Below are positions 34,010 to 45,887 of a DNA stretch of 64,000 nucleotides, one piece after another; the stretch's first letter is position 1, and the number at the start of each line of letters is the position of its first letter. The notes below the pieces were generated by a model. That model was not told where the DNA came from, did no database searches, and saw only the letters and a program-made list of their open reading frames with translations. Made by a program: the position numbers and the translations under genes. The DNA is from Trema orientale (lineage: Eukaryota > Streptophyta > Magnoliopsida > Rosales > Cannabaceae): contig JXTC01000076.1 in the NCBI GenBank assembly GCA_002914845.1, positions 99,788 through 163,787 on the forward strand. Reading direction: 5' to 3'.

Positions 34010-34225
34010 AATTTCGTACAATTTTTATTAGAAAAATATCATATTTTAAAAAATATTTAGAAATTTACCATTTTTAAAAGTAGTTACTAGTTTCAGTTTC
34101 TGGAAACTTGTTACTAGTTATTAGTTAGCAGTTATAAATACTTTTGGTTACTTAATATTTTAAAAAACGATATTTTTATGAATAGTTTTTAAAAAATAGT
34201 ATTTATCTAATAAATAGTGTACCGC
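34010..34225. mobile_element. MITE-like repeat with ACTAGT core (copy D2)
   Basis: TTTTTATTAGAAAAATATCA at the left is mirrored at the right by TATTTATCTAATAAATAG. Between them lie TAGTTACTAGTTTCAG and TTACTAGTTATTAGTTAG units. Same family as 6340-6590, in the opposite orientation. No coding capacity. Confidence 0.5.
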
Positions 34226-34319
34226 ACCCTAAAAAAACTTAAACTACCGCAATTTTCAAATTTTTTTCTAAATTACCGTATAATGTCTAAATTCCTTTTA
34301 CACTAAGCCCAACGCCCCA

Positions 34320-34680
34320 GCCCAACACTCCCTCAGTCACTTTAGAAGCCCAATGGCCCTAGAGTTTCTTCCTCTTCCTTGGTTGCCTCATTTTCTCCCC
34401 CAACACCCACAGAACAGCCTCCACCCTCTGCCTCCCTCTGTCTCTCTCACGAAACATCGTCAATCTTGCCGCCGTCGTTGTCTCGCTCCCGCGACGGCGG
34501 ACGTCTCTCCAGCGCCCCGACGCACGCTCGCGGCCCTCTCTCGCGGCTCTCTCTCTCTCGCCTTCTCGGTTCGTCTCTCTCACCTCACTCTTCTGATTAG
34601 TAGTGTATTTTCCAACATTTTGATGGATTTCCCTGCTTTCTTTACATTCTTAATTTTGCTTTATACTTTTTTCTTTTTTT
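34320..34680 (+). other. GC- and CT-rich, leader-like stretch
   Basis: This block is far richer in C/G than its surroundings, with CTCTCT tracts and CG-rich codon-like runs. A 113-codon plus-strand frame starting at 34353 is Pro/Leu/Arg/Ser-rich and ends in poly-T-encoded residues, which argues against a real protein. It may be a first (non-coding) exon or a fragment of a gene whose body is missing. Confidence 0.3.
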
Positions 34681-35439
34681 TAAAAAAAAAATAATAATAA
34701 TAAATTATGGGTTGTTTAATTTGTCTCCACTAATAAACATTTACATGCTAGTAAATAAATCCGATTTACTAAAGATGAAAGGCAATTTTAGGCACTTACT
34801 TTGAAAATAATTAGAGTAAACATCTTTAATGTGTCTCAGTCCTAGTCCTATAATTGTGTATCGCATAGGACTCAAGAAAAATGAAATGTTGGCGGCGCGT
34901 CTCTAGCTATTAACTCTAGGAAGAAAAATATGCATAAATAGTTCACCAAAGGTATGATGGATGCACCTTAACTTACTTATGTTTGAATATATATGTTTTA
35001 TGTATGAATACAATCACACGTAGTTCTGACTCTTTTGTGACTTCTTTTTTTTTTTTAGTCCTTTCTTTTAGAAAAGCGGTATAATTATATGTGTTTTTCT
35101 ATATTTTATTGATCTGCTTTGTTTGTATTACAGATATGATAATATTTTTGCTAAAATGTAGAAAACCAAAAGGGGAATTTGGATTCTATTCTTCGATTCC
35201 TTGATGGGTTTTACTTGGTAACTACGTTGAATTCTTGTTGTTGTTATCCTTGTAAATGTAATATTCGATATTTGACCTGAAAATAGCTTTTTTATATGAT
35301 ATGAATGCTTAGTTAACGTTATGTTTAATTTAGATCTTTATGTTTCTAGATTCTATTTTGGAAGTAATGTGTTATCTAAAAAGCTTGATTTTTGACACAC
35401 ACAATTTGCCAAAGTCTATGCCCAACACAGCAAAAGCCC
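34681..35439. other. Intergenic sequence
   Basis: AT-rich with an A/TAA microsatellite at about 34681-34704. No gene or element is recognised. Confidence 0.5.
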
Positions 35440-35612
35440 AATTTCCTGCAGGAACCGACCAAACCATACTGCACCACAAGACGTAGGTGCGGTCTGGCCG
35501 GTTTTAATCGACTATCACAAACCACATGATCTGTTGCACTGGCAAACCGCAGATGCGGTTTAGACTATATTTTGGGGTTTTAGACCATCCAAACTGGCCA
35601 TGAACATCCCTA
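35440..35612. mobile_element. hAT right-end fragment upstream of the mL46 gene
   Basis: The right border GGCCATGAACATCCCTA is the complement of TAGGGATGTTCATGGCC, the terminus of the hAT family at 27396. Inside are CCGGTTTTAA and GGTGCGGT motifs of the same kind. The other terminus was not found. It ends about 115 bases upstream of the mL46 start codon, so it borders or lies within that promoter. Confidence 0.5.
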
Positions 35613-35728
35613 CTTCTTTTTCTTCTTCTTCGCGTGTGTACAAAACTTCCGATGCTCTCTCTCTTTGTATGTACATTTAGTTTCTTTCTCTAAGATTTTG
35701 TTTTTGTGTATGTGGACATAGATTGACA

Positions 35729-38700
35729 ATGCGGAGAACATTAAGGTCGTTGATCGGACCTGTCTCGGGGCAGAGAGGGTTCTCCACCAACTCTGAGAAA
35801 ATCGTGGCATCCGTACTCTTTGAGAGGTTGCCTGTTGTTGTTCCCAAGATCGACCCTGTTGTCTATGCCTTCCAGGAGTTCTCGTAAGCTATATCTATTT
35901 AATTCAATTTTCATTTCTCACTCCGTTTGGTTACTCAGCAAATTCTGAAATTTTTACATATTAACCCTAGAGCTTTATCCTTCTCTGGAAGAACTTTGAA
36001 TTGGGATTAATATCAGGAAGCATAGATTACAATCATTTCGATTAGTTTCTCAATTTAGGCCTTGTTATAGCCTCCTCAGGAGTTATTACATCCTTATTAA
36101 CTCAAATTTTTTTTATTTATTTTTTATTTTCAAGTTTGTTTCTCCTAGTTCGATGGTAAGCACTAATCCAAGTAAGGGTTGTTCTTTGGTTTTAGGAAAG
36201 AAAAACATAATAGGAACTAATTATTTTGATTATTAGATAAATTTTTTCGACTGGGGCCCGAAAAAGCTACAACCATTGCTGATCTGAACTTTTACATATC
36301 ATAAACCATTACCAACATGGAACAGTGAACAGTGGCGGAGCCTGAACTTTCTTTTAGCCCCGAATACAAATTTTTAATCCAATAATAACACAAAAAAAGT
36401 ATTTACATTTTATATAAGTGCCTCCAAATGACAATAAGATAACGCATCATGTTCCCGTTATCAAAGACAAAATTTTTACATTTATAAAATCTTTATTAAC
36501 ATACAAAACTACAACTACTAATAGGAAAAAGTGTAAAGGATAAAATACACCTTGTAGGATTTATTTTTTACTTTGTTTGTCTGCCTGTCTTCACTAGTGT
36601 TGAGACTTGTAGTCATTGAAAACAAAGGGATTCTTCTCCAGTCCCAATTTCCCCCTCAAGGCATAGAAAATTGAATAGAAAGAAAGTTAAATATTACGGT
36701 CTTAAGTTGGGAATTAAAATGACATTTCACGTCTTATAGTTGGGACAAAATTGGAAATAAAAATCTCATTGGGGCTAAAGTAGAAAATAAAATCTTATAT
36801 TGTACTCAAGTATAAAATGACATAAACTATTGGAACAATGAAAAGAAATTCTCACATCTTATAGTAGGGACAAAATCAGAAATAAAAATCTCAATTGGGG
36901 CCAAAGTTGAAAATAAAATCTCATATAGTAATAAATTGTAAAATGAAAAAAGTTCAGGGGGCAAATGGCCCGCACTTGCCCCCTTTGCCTCTGCCTCTGA
37001 CAAAGAATGACCCTTTAAATCTTAGTAGCTCTTGATTTCTTCTGTTTCTTTAGCGAATGCAAGGCGGTTGTGGGATTCAAAATGATTACTATCTCAGTTA
37101 TTTGAATTTTTACCAAACAAGCTTAGGGATGTATATTGATTAAAGAGGACGAAGTTGTTCCATTTAGCTTGTTTCTTTAGTTAATAACTGAGTTTGTAAT
37201 TTGACTCCATAATTTGTCTGATTTTGTCATTTTTACCGTCTCTTTTTAAATTTTTTAGGTTTAGATGGCAACAACAGTACCGAAGAAGGTATCCCGATGA
37301 GCTTTTAGACAAGTCTAATTCTAGGTAAGGTCTTTTCATTCTTTTCAATTGTTCTTTGTCTTTGACGTTATGATGGAATACTTTTTAACAAACTTTTCTT
37401 GTTAAAAGTTTCCATTCTTACAGTAGAATATGTGCATCTTAATACGTTATTTATCCATTGCAACAAATATTGTAGAAAGAACAGAATCTTCTTCAAAGGA
37501 ATGCTTGTGTTTTGCTGTTCATCATTTTCCTGATTATCTCTTTGTACTTTAACTTGTTTTATTGCTGCTGAAACTCAATATAAATTATGCTAGTGTGACT
37601 AAAATGTGGACATTACTTAAACTTAATGTGTGAGTAACATCTATGCTCACAGGATCATAGTCACCTCTATTTAATCAAAGTTTGAACTGCTTTTTATTCT
37701 CTAATGTAATTGCTTTTTTGTGATGGAAGAAACTATGTTGATCTGAGAGAGGCCATATCTTCATCAACCCTATTTATGCATTTGCTTTCTTGATTTTATG
37801 ATGCTTGCTCATACTCGTACTAGTAAAAAGCAGATTGAAGCTATTTTTTTCCGCCATTAACATACTCTTTTATTAACACTTACTTTTCATGAACAGAGGG
37901 AAAGGAGAATACCAAATCGATTATGTACCAGCTCCACGAATCACTGACGCTGACAAAAAGAATGATAAAAAGTATGGAATATATTTTTATGGTGTACGCT
38001 CAGATTTAAGATTTTTGTGTCTTCTCTATTTTACTTCTACTAAAAACCTTTTATTGCTCGCAATTTTTGCTACTGCTTTAGCTCATTGAATGTGAATCTC
38101 TGGGATTAATGTTATAATGTGAATCTCTGGGATTTGTGGTATAGGCTTCATGTTTTTTAAATGACGCCAATCGCCAGAGATTAGTTATTTTGTGGTTGTC
38201 ATTCTCTTCCTCTTAATGTGAGTTGGCATATGCGTGAAAATTCTTTGGCTTATAGTACCTGGATAACTGATATTTATTGATTACTTTGCCATTGACTCTT
38301 TGTTCTCTTTTTTGAGTTTGTATATTGATAATTTCTATTTGAGGCCAAGTTGAATGGGAAACCCCAGATTTCTCACTAGTTTTAAATTCTTGTTGAAGTT
38401 TAAGGTGGAAATACAATGTACATAGATTTACCAATAGCCTGATGTTTGATCAGCAGCATGATTTCTTGATTGTAGCAGGCATGTTACACCATAGCTGTGG
38501 TGATAACCTGAAGCTTGTTTGGGGCTTTGGTTTGGATTTGACAGTATCTAAATTTATTTCCATTTTTTCTTCCTATACAATTTGTGTTTCTGAAACATGA
38601 TTTTGAAACTTTTCTTAAGAGATGCAGTGTCTAATTATGCTAAATTTCGTTTCCTTCTTTAGGTCGTTACAAAGAGCACTTGACAGAAGACTCTATCTTC

Positions 38701-39314
38701 TTTTATACGGTACCACATACGGGGCCCCTACTGGCAAGCCTGTCTGGCATTTTCCTGAAAAAGTTTATGAATCAGAGGAGACCCTACGGCAGGTGAAGAT
38801 TGCTGTTGGATTCTTCTTCTTCTTTTTTTTTTTTTTTTNTAAATTATTGATCTTCTGCCTCTTCTGCTTTGATATGAATGCCATAAATTTACAGTGTGCA
38901 GAGTCTGCACTGAAACATGTCATAGGAGACCTGTCCAACACGTATTTTGTTGGAAATGCCCCTATGGCCCACATGGTTATACAACCCACAGAGAATTCGA
39001 CAAAATCTCCGTCTTTTAAGGTATTCTCTGCCTATTCAATTTCCATATCATGCTGGAATTGGATATTCAATGATGCATGTTTTAAATCGTGCCCGTAATT
39101 AAGTATTCCAGCTTGAACGATACTGAAGATTGTTTAATTTTTTTTTTTTTTTTTTTTTTTTTTCTAATAGCGATTCTTCTTTAAGTCTCAAGTTATTGCA
39201 ACCAACAAGTTCGACATTGGGAAGTGTGAGGATTTTGTTTGGGTGACCAAGGATGAAGTTATGGAGTATTTTCCTGAACAAGCTGAATTTTTTAAGAAGA
39301 TGATTATCAGCTGA
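35729..39314 (+). CDS. MRPL46: Mitochondrial large ribosomal subunit protein mL46, six exons
   Basis: A structural protein of the mitochondrial ribosome large subunit with a Nudix-like fold, not expected to be an active hydrolase. Exons: 35729-35883, 37259-37324, 37897-37971, 38663-38792, 38895-39020 and 39171-39314. Introns are GT-AG, with split codons at the first three junctions. The protein is 231 residues, a typical plant mL46 length. The N-terminus (MRRTLRSLIGP, then QRGFSTNS) is a classic mitochondrial presequence. Diagnostic segments: ERLPVVVPKIDPVVYAFQEF, a basic RWQQQYRRRYP stretch, LYLLLYG, and WHFPEKVYESEETLRQCAES with a Nudix-like helix. FFFKSQVI and DFVWVTKDEVMEYF at the C-terminus match the family. 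Intron 1 holds a hAT-like insertion; intron 4 has one unresolved base (N at 38839) in a T-run. Confident in identity from recall. Confidence 0.88.
36330..36999. mobile_element. hAT-like element in mL46 intron 1
   Basis: The left end CAGTGGCGGAGCC and the right end (CAGAGGCAGAGGC on the other strand) form an imperfect inverted repeat. Flanks ACAGTGAA (36322-36329) and ACAAAGAA (37000-37007) match at 6 of 8. Within it, a unit of about 125 bp (CTTATAGT.GGGACAAAAT through AAAATAAAATCT) is repeated at 36733 and 36858. No coding capacity. Superfamily is inferred from the 8-bp flank and CAGTGGCGGAGCC-type ends. Confidence 0.5.
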
Positions 39315-40778
39315 TTTATCGTCTATGTTCCTGTTGTAGGCATGAAATTTTTGTAATCGAGTCAACAACATGAATTTTGACAAGTTCAATCGAGAAGCTG
39401 AAGCTGACAAGAGAATGTTAGGCCTGTTTAGTTGTTAAGAGTTTGCTATGGCAGGGGAACGTTGACTCATGTCAACCTGAGTTTAGCACTTGAAATTTCG
39501 AGTCCATCAAGTCTTTCTTGTACTTTGACCCTGCTTTTAGATCACAGTTTGCATCTCGCGGTCCCCTTGCATGCGATGTTGTTTTATTTATTTATTTTTT
39601 TCAATGAAAGTGGATGAAGTATAAACTTTCTTTGCCCCTTACACCACATTAGCCAGTGAAGAGTGTAAAATTCAGAAACCATAGTAATCATCACTTCTGA
39701 TGAGGTATTCAGTATTCTGGATGGTAAAGTTTTCCTTTTAACTTGGATTTGAACAGTTGTACCATTGTGACATATCTGAGAAAATGAAACTGATCCCTGT
39801 AAAAGAGACTCAAGGTCATGGAATTGGAGAGGTTTGAAATGAACAGAACAAGACGAATTTTCCCAACGACAGTAATGCGTGAGCACAACTTTATTTTACT
39901 ACTTTTTACGATCAACGATATTTTAAGTTCCACGTGAGACGGTGACAAATGCGTAATTTTGTGAGCCACAATTGTCTTCAACACAACTTTTAAAGACAAA
40001 GGACGAGCATAATGTTTTTAACACTTTATTTTTCTTTCTTAATTAATAGAAAGTTTTTCAAAGCTTCAAAACTCAGAAGTTTTATCATTTAATCATATAC
40101 TATCAAATCCTTCGTTATATATAATACACCGAATGCTGATTTTCTTCCCTTTGCTTTTTGTTGTTGAGAAAAAAAAAAAAGAAGAAAAAAGTAGAGAATG
40201 TGAAACAAAATCAAGTCTTGTTCATTAGTTTTGGCGGGGTCATAATTAAAAGGTCAAAACCAGCTGTTTCGTCGTGTCCTGTATTGGTTGGTAAACAGTG
40301 TCTATACTCGAACTCAAAACACTTTTTTTCGGCACTTTCAAACTTGTCATAGTCTCATAGAGTTGCAACTATATTTATATGTCTTTCAAAAACAATATTA
40401 AAGGTAAAAACGTGTCTAAATGGATGAGGTTGGATCAAGAGAAAGAAACAATCAAGCATGCAAAATCATGCATAGATGATAACGATAAGTATTTTGTGGC
40501 ACGTCTTCTCTCATCATTTGAACAAGGGCAGTTGAACCGAAGTAGTTGAAATGTAGTTGGCCTTTACCCTACCCTGCAAGTTTAGACAACCTTTTTTTAA
40601 TCTTCTTTAATAAGTATAGGCTATACTTTTTTGAGTATATACCCTAATTTCCTAATAATCCACTCCAAACCAAGTCTCTATCTCTCTCTAGATCTCTCTA
40701 TGATCTCTACTTTGTGGGTCAGTCCAACCTCTTAGCTCACCTTCCACCATCCTTAAAAGCTTCTTTCATAAATTCCCT
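39315..40778. other. mL46 3' flank and WRKY upstream region
   Basis: Probable 3' UTR of mL46, then intergenic DNA. One GGTCAA (40252-40257), a W-box on the minus strand, lies about 620 bases upstream of the WRKY start codon. A single W-box occurs often by chance. No gene is seen. Confidence 0.4.
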
Positions 40779-40786
40779 TATATAAA
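40779..40786 (+). promoter_or_regulatory. TATA box of the WRKY gene
   Basis: TATATAAA lies 94 bases upstream of the WRKY start codon at 40880, in a well-placed core-promoter position after a CT-rich stretch (40675-40760). Confidence 0.55.
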
Positions 40787-40879
40787 CTTCCATATTCAGC
40801 CATTTCCTCTCTTCTCAACGTTTCCTCATCATGTACTAGTATTAGAGGAAAAAAACTATAATTTACTATTACCTCCGCC

Positions 40880-43583
40880 ATGGATGGCCAAAAACCACCA
40901 CCTCCAACAACCCTACCGCTGCAGCCCCCACTAACATCTTTACCCTTATTAACAGTATTACCCCAAATCAACTCTCCAACTTTCCTCTTCTCGCCACCCT
41001 CGCTTCCGTCCTCATCGTCGTCTTCATCATTATTACTGAAGAACTCGAACTCGAACCCTAACCCTAACCCTAACCCTAATCTGGAAATCGACTGGATCAG
41101 CCTTTTCTCGGGTCAAGCTTCCAGCAGGGGAATCGTGACGGATGAGATAATGATTAGTAGTAATACTAATAGGCAAAAAACAATATCGCAGAACATGAGT
41201 GCTAGTACTACTACTCCTCTTCATGAAAATCATGAACATGATCATGAAGAAGATAAGGGCAATAAGATGAGGAGAGCCACCGGGAGGATGAGGAAGGCGG
41301 CTAGGCCTAGGTTTGCATTTCAAACGAGGAGTGCTGATGATATTCTCGACGATGGCTACCGGTGGAGAAAATACGGTCAGAAAGCTGTGAAGAACAGTGC
41401 ATATCCCAGGTAATATATATTTATGAATATGTTGATTGTTGTCTCTGCTAAGTATAATTATTTTTACATTTTAGTTCTTTTTGCACTCTCTCTTTTACTT
41501 TCAATTTTGTTCAGCGATATTATCAAGGTAAGTTCTAATATTATTGAACTAATGATAGAAAAATATCAGTTCTCTGTAAAACAAATTACTACAAATTATG
41601 CCTTTTTTTGCTTGAATAATTAGAATAATCTTGATTTGATCTACCTAGAATAATTAATAGTTCATTTAAAAGTTTTTAGCGCGGCCGCACTAATTAATTC
41701 CAGTGCCCCCTTCGAAATCATGTAAAATGTTAATCCAAGTTGAGTAGTTTGTTAAGGGGAAAAAAAAAAGTCGAGTACGGATGTTGCTAAGCATTAGAAA
41801 TACACGATTTTTTATAATTACGATATTAACAAAGAATAATTTGGTGGAATATCTAGTGTATTTGATTAGTTGGCTAGCTAAATGTTATAAAAGACATAAT
41901 TAATTTCAACTATCGAATATACATCATGTGTCAATTTAAGAAAACAAATGTCTCTGCATGCTTTAATTATATTATATATGTCAAATAATAATAGGCTTTT
42001 GATCATATATATATATATATATATATCTATATATAACAGAAGGTTGCTCCTTGGAAGATTATAAATGAAAATTACCTTCTAAAGGAGACTCTAACGACAT
42101 CCCTTTAATTGATATTTCTCTGGTGCCATATTCTTTCTTTCTCTCCATATATATATATATATAATCTAGAATATTTATATATAAGATCTGAACCTTTTAA
42201 CAAAAACATTGTAATTATTTCTAATATGAAGGAGGTCGTACTTGATGATCAGAATATATTAATCTATATATAGTACATAGCGAATGATAGATCTTATTGG
42301 GTTTACAAAACTACAAAGTAAAAGAAAGGCAAGCGCACCAGGGGTAAAGGCATACTTTTCATTTGTAAGAAGAAATATACTTACATATAGATATACTTTT
42401 CATTCGAAGTACCTAGTTTATTATTTAATCAAGGTAATTGATCATGCTGACGATATACTTATATATAGATATGTAAAATTGTAAATGTGCTGGTAAATTC
42501 TGGTGCATATATATAGAAGAAATGAGAATTATTAGCATGCAATTGTTACTTTTTCAAGTTAAAAAATGGTTGAACTCTGAAAACTGTCTTTAGTACATAG
42601 TATTGGCTTATGATTCACGAAACTTCGTCCACAAGAATGTGAGCCAAGTTAACTCTCTTTAGTTTTTAATCGTGAAAACCCATGTAGATGAACAATAATA
42701 TTTAGGTGTACATGAAGGATAAAATTCTATTAATGTTTTCAAATTTCCATGTATACATATATATATATATGTATTATAGGTATATGTGTGCCTGTATAAG
42801 TATTCATATGAACAAAGGTCGACTGGTTCCCCATGTGGACATCGGACACACATGTATAATAATAATTCAGAACCGTACCACATATGCAAAATCAAATTGC
42901 ATGCGTGCCATCTTACAACGTAACTTCTTATAGTGTTTCTTCTTTCCCTTTCAAAGAGAATTATGTGTGTTAAATATTTGTTTGTTATAATTTTATCTTA
43001 TTAATATCAAAATCACAAAGTATGTGTTTATTTTATGATTTATAATCTACATTAATTATAACTTGCCACTTGGTACATAGCAAATTTAAAATACTTAGCA
43101 CATTGATTTACTTTTAATCATGAGAAAAAAAGAATAATGCTATGAGACACCATATGGTGTTTAATACCACATGAGGTAGGAGTCTGTTACATGATTAATA
43201 ATTACATTTTAAATAGGATACGTGTGAGATTCAGTTTATTAATTATAATCACACAGTAACCAATTGCCATGTTATATGGTGCTGGGCACTATTGGTGCCT
43301 ATAACAAAATATTTCTCATCATAATTTTGCGAGTAACTTAAAATAATATAATTAATTACCTTCTTAATTTTTCTTTTGCTTCTCATGAATCTTTAAATTA
43401 ATAAGGAGCTACTATCGGTGCACGCATCACACGTGTAATGTGAAGAAGCAAGTGCAGAGGCTATCGAAGGACACAAGCATTGTGGTGACTACATACGAGG
43501 GAATTCACAATCATCCTTGTGAGAAACTCATGGAAACCCTAACCCCACTTCTCAGGCAAATGCAGTTCCTCTCTAGCTTCTAA
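40880..43583 (+). CDS. WRKY transcription factor, group IIc, two exons
   Basis: A DNA-binding regulator of W-box genes, nuclear. Exons 40880-41409 and 43406-43583 encode 235 residues. The single WRKY domain has WRKYGQK at 162-168 and a zinc finger C182-x4-C187-x23-H211-x-H213. The preceding [20 protein letters not shown] block and the following [18 protein letters not shown] tail are typical of the small IIc subgroup related to Arabidopsis WRKY24/43/56. The 2.0-kb intron splits the Arg codon after the AYP motif, the conserved R-type intron position of group IIc. The N-terminus is low complexity: Pro-rich, Ser-run, an Asn-Pro repeat encoded by AACCCT units, and a His/Glu/Asp-rich patch before the basic [13 protein letters not shown] region, a likely nuclear signal. 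The start is the first ATG after the TATA box and sits in GCCATGG. Intron 1 carries a small MITE. Confidence 0.93.
41054..41077 (+). repeat. (AACCCT)4 telomere-like microsatellite in WRKY exon 1
   Basis: Four perfect AACCCT hexamers are read in frame as four Asn-Pro pairs. The unit is the complement of a TTAGGG/AGGGTT telomere hexamer and contains AACCCTAA, the telo-box core, though standard plant telomeres use the seven-base TTTAGGG. Most likely a coding microsatellite. Confidence 0.9.
43138..43306. mobile_element. Short MITE in the WRKY intron
   Basis: TGCTATGAGACACCATATGG at the left is matched on the other strand at the right by TGTTATAGGCACCAATAGTG, an imperfect inverted repeat of about 20 bp. 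Length about 170 bp, no coding capacity. No clear target duplication. It lies 100 bases upstream of the second WRKY exon. Confidence 0.5.
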
Positions 43584-45660
43584 TTATGTGTATTAATTAA
43601 TTAATTGATTACTTAATTAAGCTTGTAATCATTCCATATATATGTCTCTTCTCTTCTGGTACGATGTAAAAGCGTAGTTCTAATGTTATATGTAACCCTT
43701 TGTCAAAACAAGTCTTGACAACAAGAAGAACAAGAAGAACAAGAAGAAAAAAAGATACATAAAGAAAGAAACTATATGTACTAGCTAATTGTTCTTTTTC
43801 TTGGTAATTAATCTGTACTTAGTAATCCCTGTACTCTGGCTGATGCGTATGAAAGATTGATCAGAAATCAGTGGTAATATCACTCTCCCTCGTGTTTTTT
43901 TCCCCCTTGTATAATTACTTACAGTCTTCATCTACTTACTTCTTTTGGTTTATTGTGAATGATATTTCTCAACTCTACTCTAAATGTACTAAATTTTCAT
44001 ACTTCCGATCGAATTGATTTTTGGAAACATATGACTTAATGTACCAAATTCTAAATGGAGAATATGATATTGTGCCAGTTGCCAAGAGTGTGTATACATA
44101 TATTTGCATCGGTGCATGCACTTAAAAATTGTACGTCCATCCTAGTCATTAATGGGCATGGCTATGGTGCTTCGAAAATGAAGTCCAATATGATACCACG
44201 TGGGGTGTTAAACACACCCATATGATCATATGTCAGCTAATATCTTTTTTGCTCTCTACTAGAATAATAAACTTACACACTATTCAACCGAAAATTATAA
44301 TTCAATCATATGCACTGTATGGTTTCGACGGAAGCATTTTAAGTCAAATTTCTTTTTTGCTCACTACATGAATTCTATCAAAGATTGCAAGGAAATGCAT
44401 ATGTAAAAACGTATATGTCTAGAAACATATATATATATATACTGAAAATCCAAGTCCATCTCTTTATGATGACACGATGGACCAGAATGCATGCATCAAT
44501 TTATATATAAATATAAATATATATATATAAAATATATCTCGACCATTAATTCTTAAGAACAAAAATGGCACTGAGAAATGGAAAAATCTGGTAAAAGTGA
44601 TTCAATATCTATGTGTAACTTTAAATATGTGTGTACCCTTAATCTCACTCTCAATACTTGCCAAGTAGCTTCAATTTTTCACTATTAACGTAAGCCTTTA
44701 TGAAGTCCTGAAGAGGCGGTATTTATAATTTAAAAAAAAAAAAAGAACTCTTTTTTTTCTTTATCTATTTTTTGGGAACATATATATATACATGCCTAAT
44801 TACCTGTTATCGTTATTATAATTCATACCGAAGTATATAAGCGGAAGCTCTGGTTCAAAGAAGCAAGCCAATGGCAAAGGTCAAAGGAAATAATAAAACT
44901 TCTCACATATGGAGCATATTTAATAAAATTTCTCATAATTAATACTAAGTGCACATAACTGGAAATCGTAATCATTGATTGTATCCCGATATTTACTATT
45001 GGAAAAACGATTAATTAGTCATTATAGAAGCAAAAGAAATCTAGCAAGGATGTTGCACAAGCAAATACAATTATCAATATTTCTTAAAAGTCATGGAATA
45101 ATATGAATGCGAGAAAGGAAAAGGAATAAATTGGTCCAAGATATCAAGAAGGAATTGGTTACGTCAATTATTATGAAGGAGAATTCTAATTTATTAACAT
45201 ATGGTCCTGTTTGGTAAAATGTGTACTTACTTTTGTATGAACATATATATTAAAAATTTTCTCAAAATCGATCTTTATTCTTCTTTTACTTATAGAAACA
45301 AATTAAAGATATCACCAATATAAATTTATATAGATATATAAAAATTTATATTTTTAGTCCTAGAGATGATGTTATATTGCACCCTAATTATAACTAGTTA
45401 CTCCATTAATTACATAGCATCTTATATAATAATAATAAGAAAAAGAAAAGAAAAAAGGATGCCCCATTACCCCTTTTCTTAGTTTTTTATTTCCCTAATT
45501 GACGAGGTTTTATACTACACTGCAGCCACTCGTAGAGTATAACTGCTTTTGCCATTGAAAAATAATACTTTAAATTAAGGGAAGAAAAGCTTAACCCGAA
45601 CGCAAATTGTCCGACCCTGTTCCTTAATTCCATTCACTACAGATCTCTAAACGCGGGGGG
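43584..45660. other. WRKY 3' flank and LEA14 distal upstream region
   Basis: AT-rich with several AT-dinucleotide runs (44420-44440, 44505-44535) and an AAG/AAC-rich tract at 43720-43750. I see no gene or transposon end. Confidence 0.5.
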
Positions 45661-45665
45661 ACAAC

Positions 45666-45725
45666 CACGTGCGACGCGTATTGTGTCACGTGTTACGACC
45701 GCGGAATCGCCGTATGCTACGTGTC
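45666..45725 (+). promoter_or_regulatory. Cluster of three ACGTG (ABRE/G-box) elements upstream of LEA14
   Basis: CACGTG at 45666-45671 and 45687-45692 and TACGTGTC at 45718-45725 lie within 60 bases, 160-220 bases upstream of the LEA14 start codon. Clustered ACGTG cores are the known binding sites of ABF/AREB bZIP factors and usually mark abscisic-acid and drought induction, as expected for a LEA gene. A TATATAT stretch at 45745-45751 may be the TATA box. Use in this plant is inferred. Confidence 0.7.
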
Positions 45726-45826
45726 AGAAACCCACAACCTCTTCATATATATTTCTCCTATACGTGAAAAATATTAATCAATATTATCTCATCTCTCTGT
45801 CATCAAAAAGTCTCAAACTTTGATCT

Positions 45827-45831
<5 letters not shown>

Positions 45832-45858
<27 letters not shown>
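45832..45858 (+). repeat. (TC)n microsatellite in the LEA14 leader
   Basis: An uninterrupted TC run of about 27 bases lies just upstream of the LEA14 ATG (45888), probably in the 5' UTR, where plant pyrimidine tracts are common. Confidence 0.8.
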
Positions 45859-45887
45859 GATTTTGGTCTCATAATTGTGTGTCAAAA

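Noticed and set aside
34353-34694. 113-codon plus-strand frame
   Set aside because: Composition follows the CT-rich DNA, and it ends in residues encoded by poly-T/poly-A. No domain or splice partner; kept only as a leader-like block.
38728-39098. Frames running through the T-run and the N at 38839
   Set aside because: These read through mL46 intron 4. The single N in a homopolymer is a base-calling uncertainty, not biology.
40252-40257. W-box suggesting WRKY autoregulation
   Set aside because: A single GGTCAA about 620 bases upstream is expected by chance; no cluster.
41054-41077. Telomere or interstitial telomeric array
   Set aside because: Only four hexamers, in frame within a clear WRKY exon, and not the seven-base plant telomere unit. 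Best read as a coding microsatellite.
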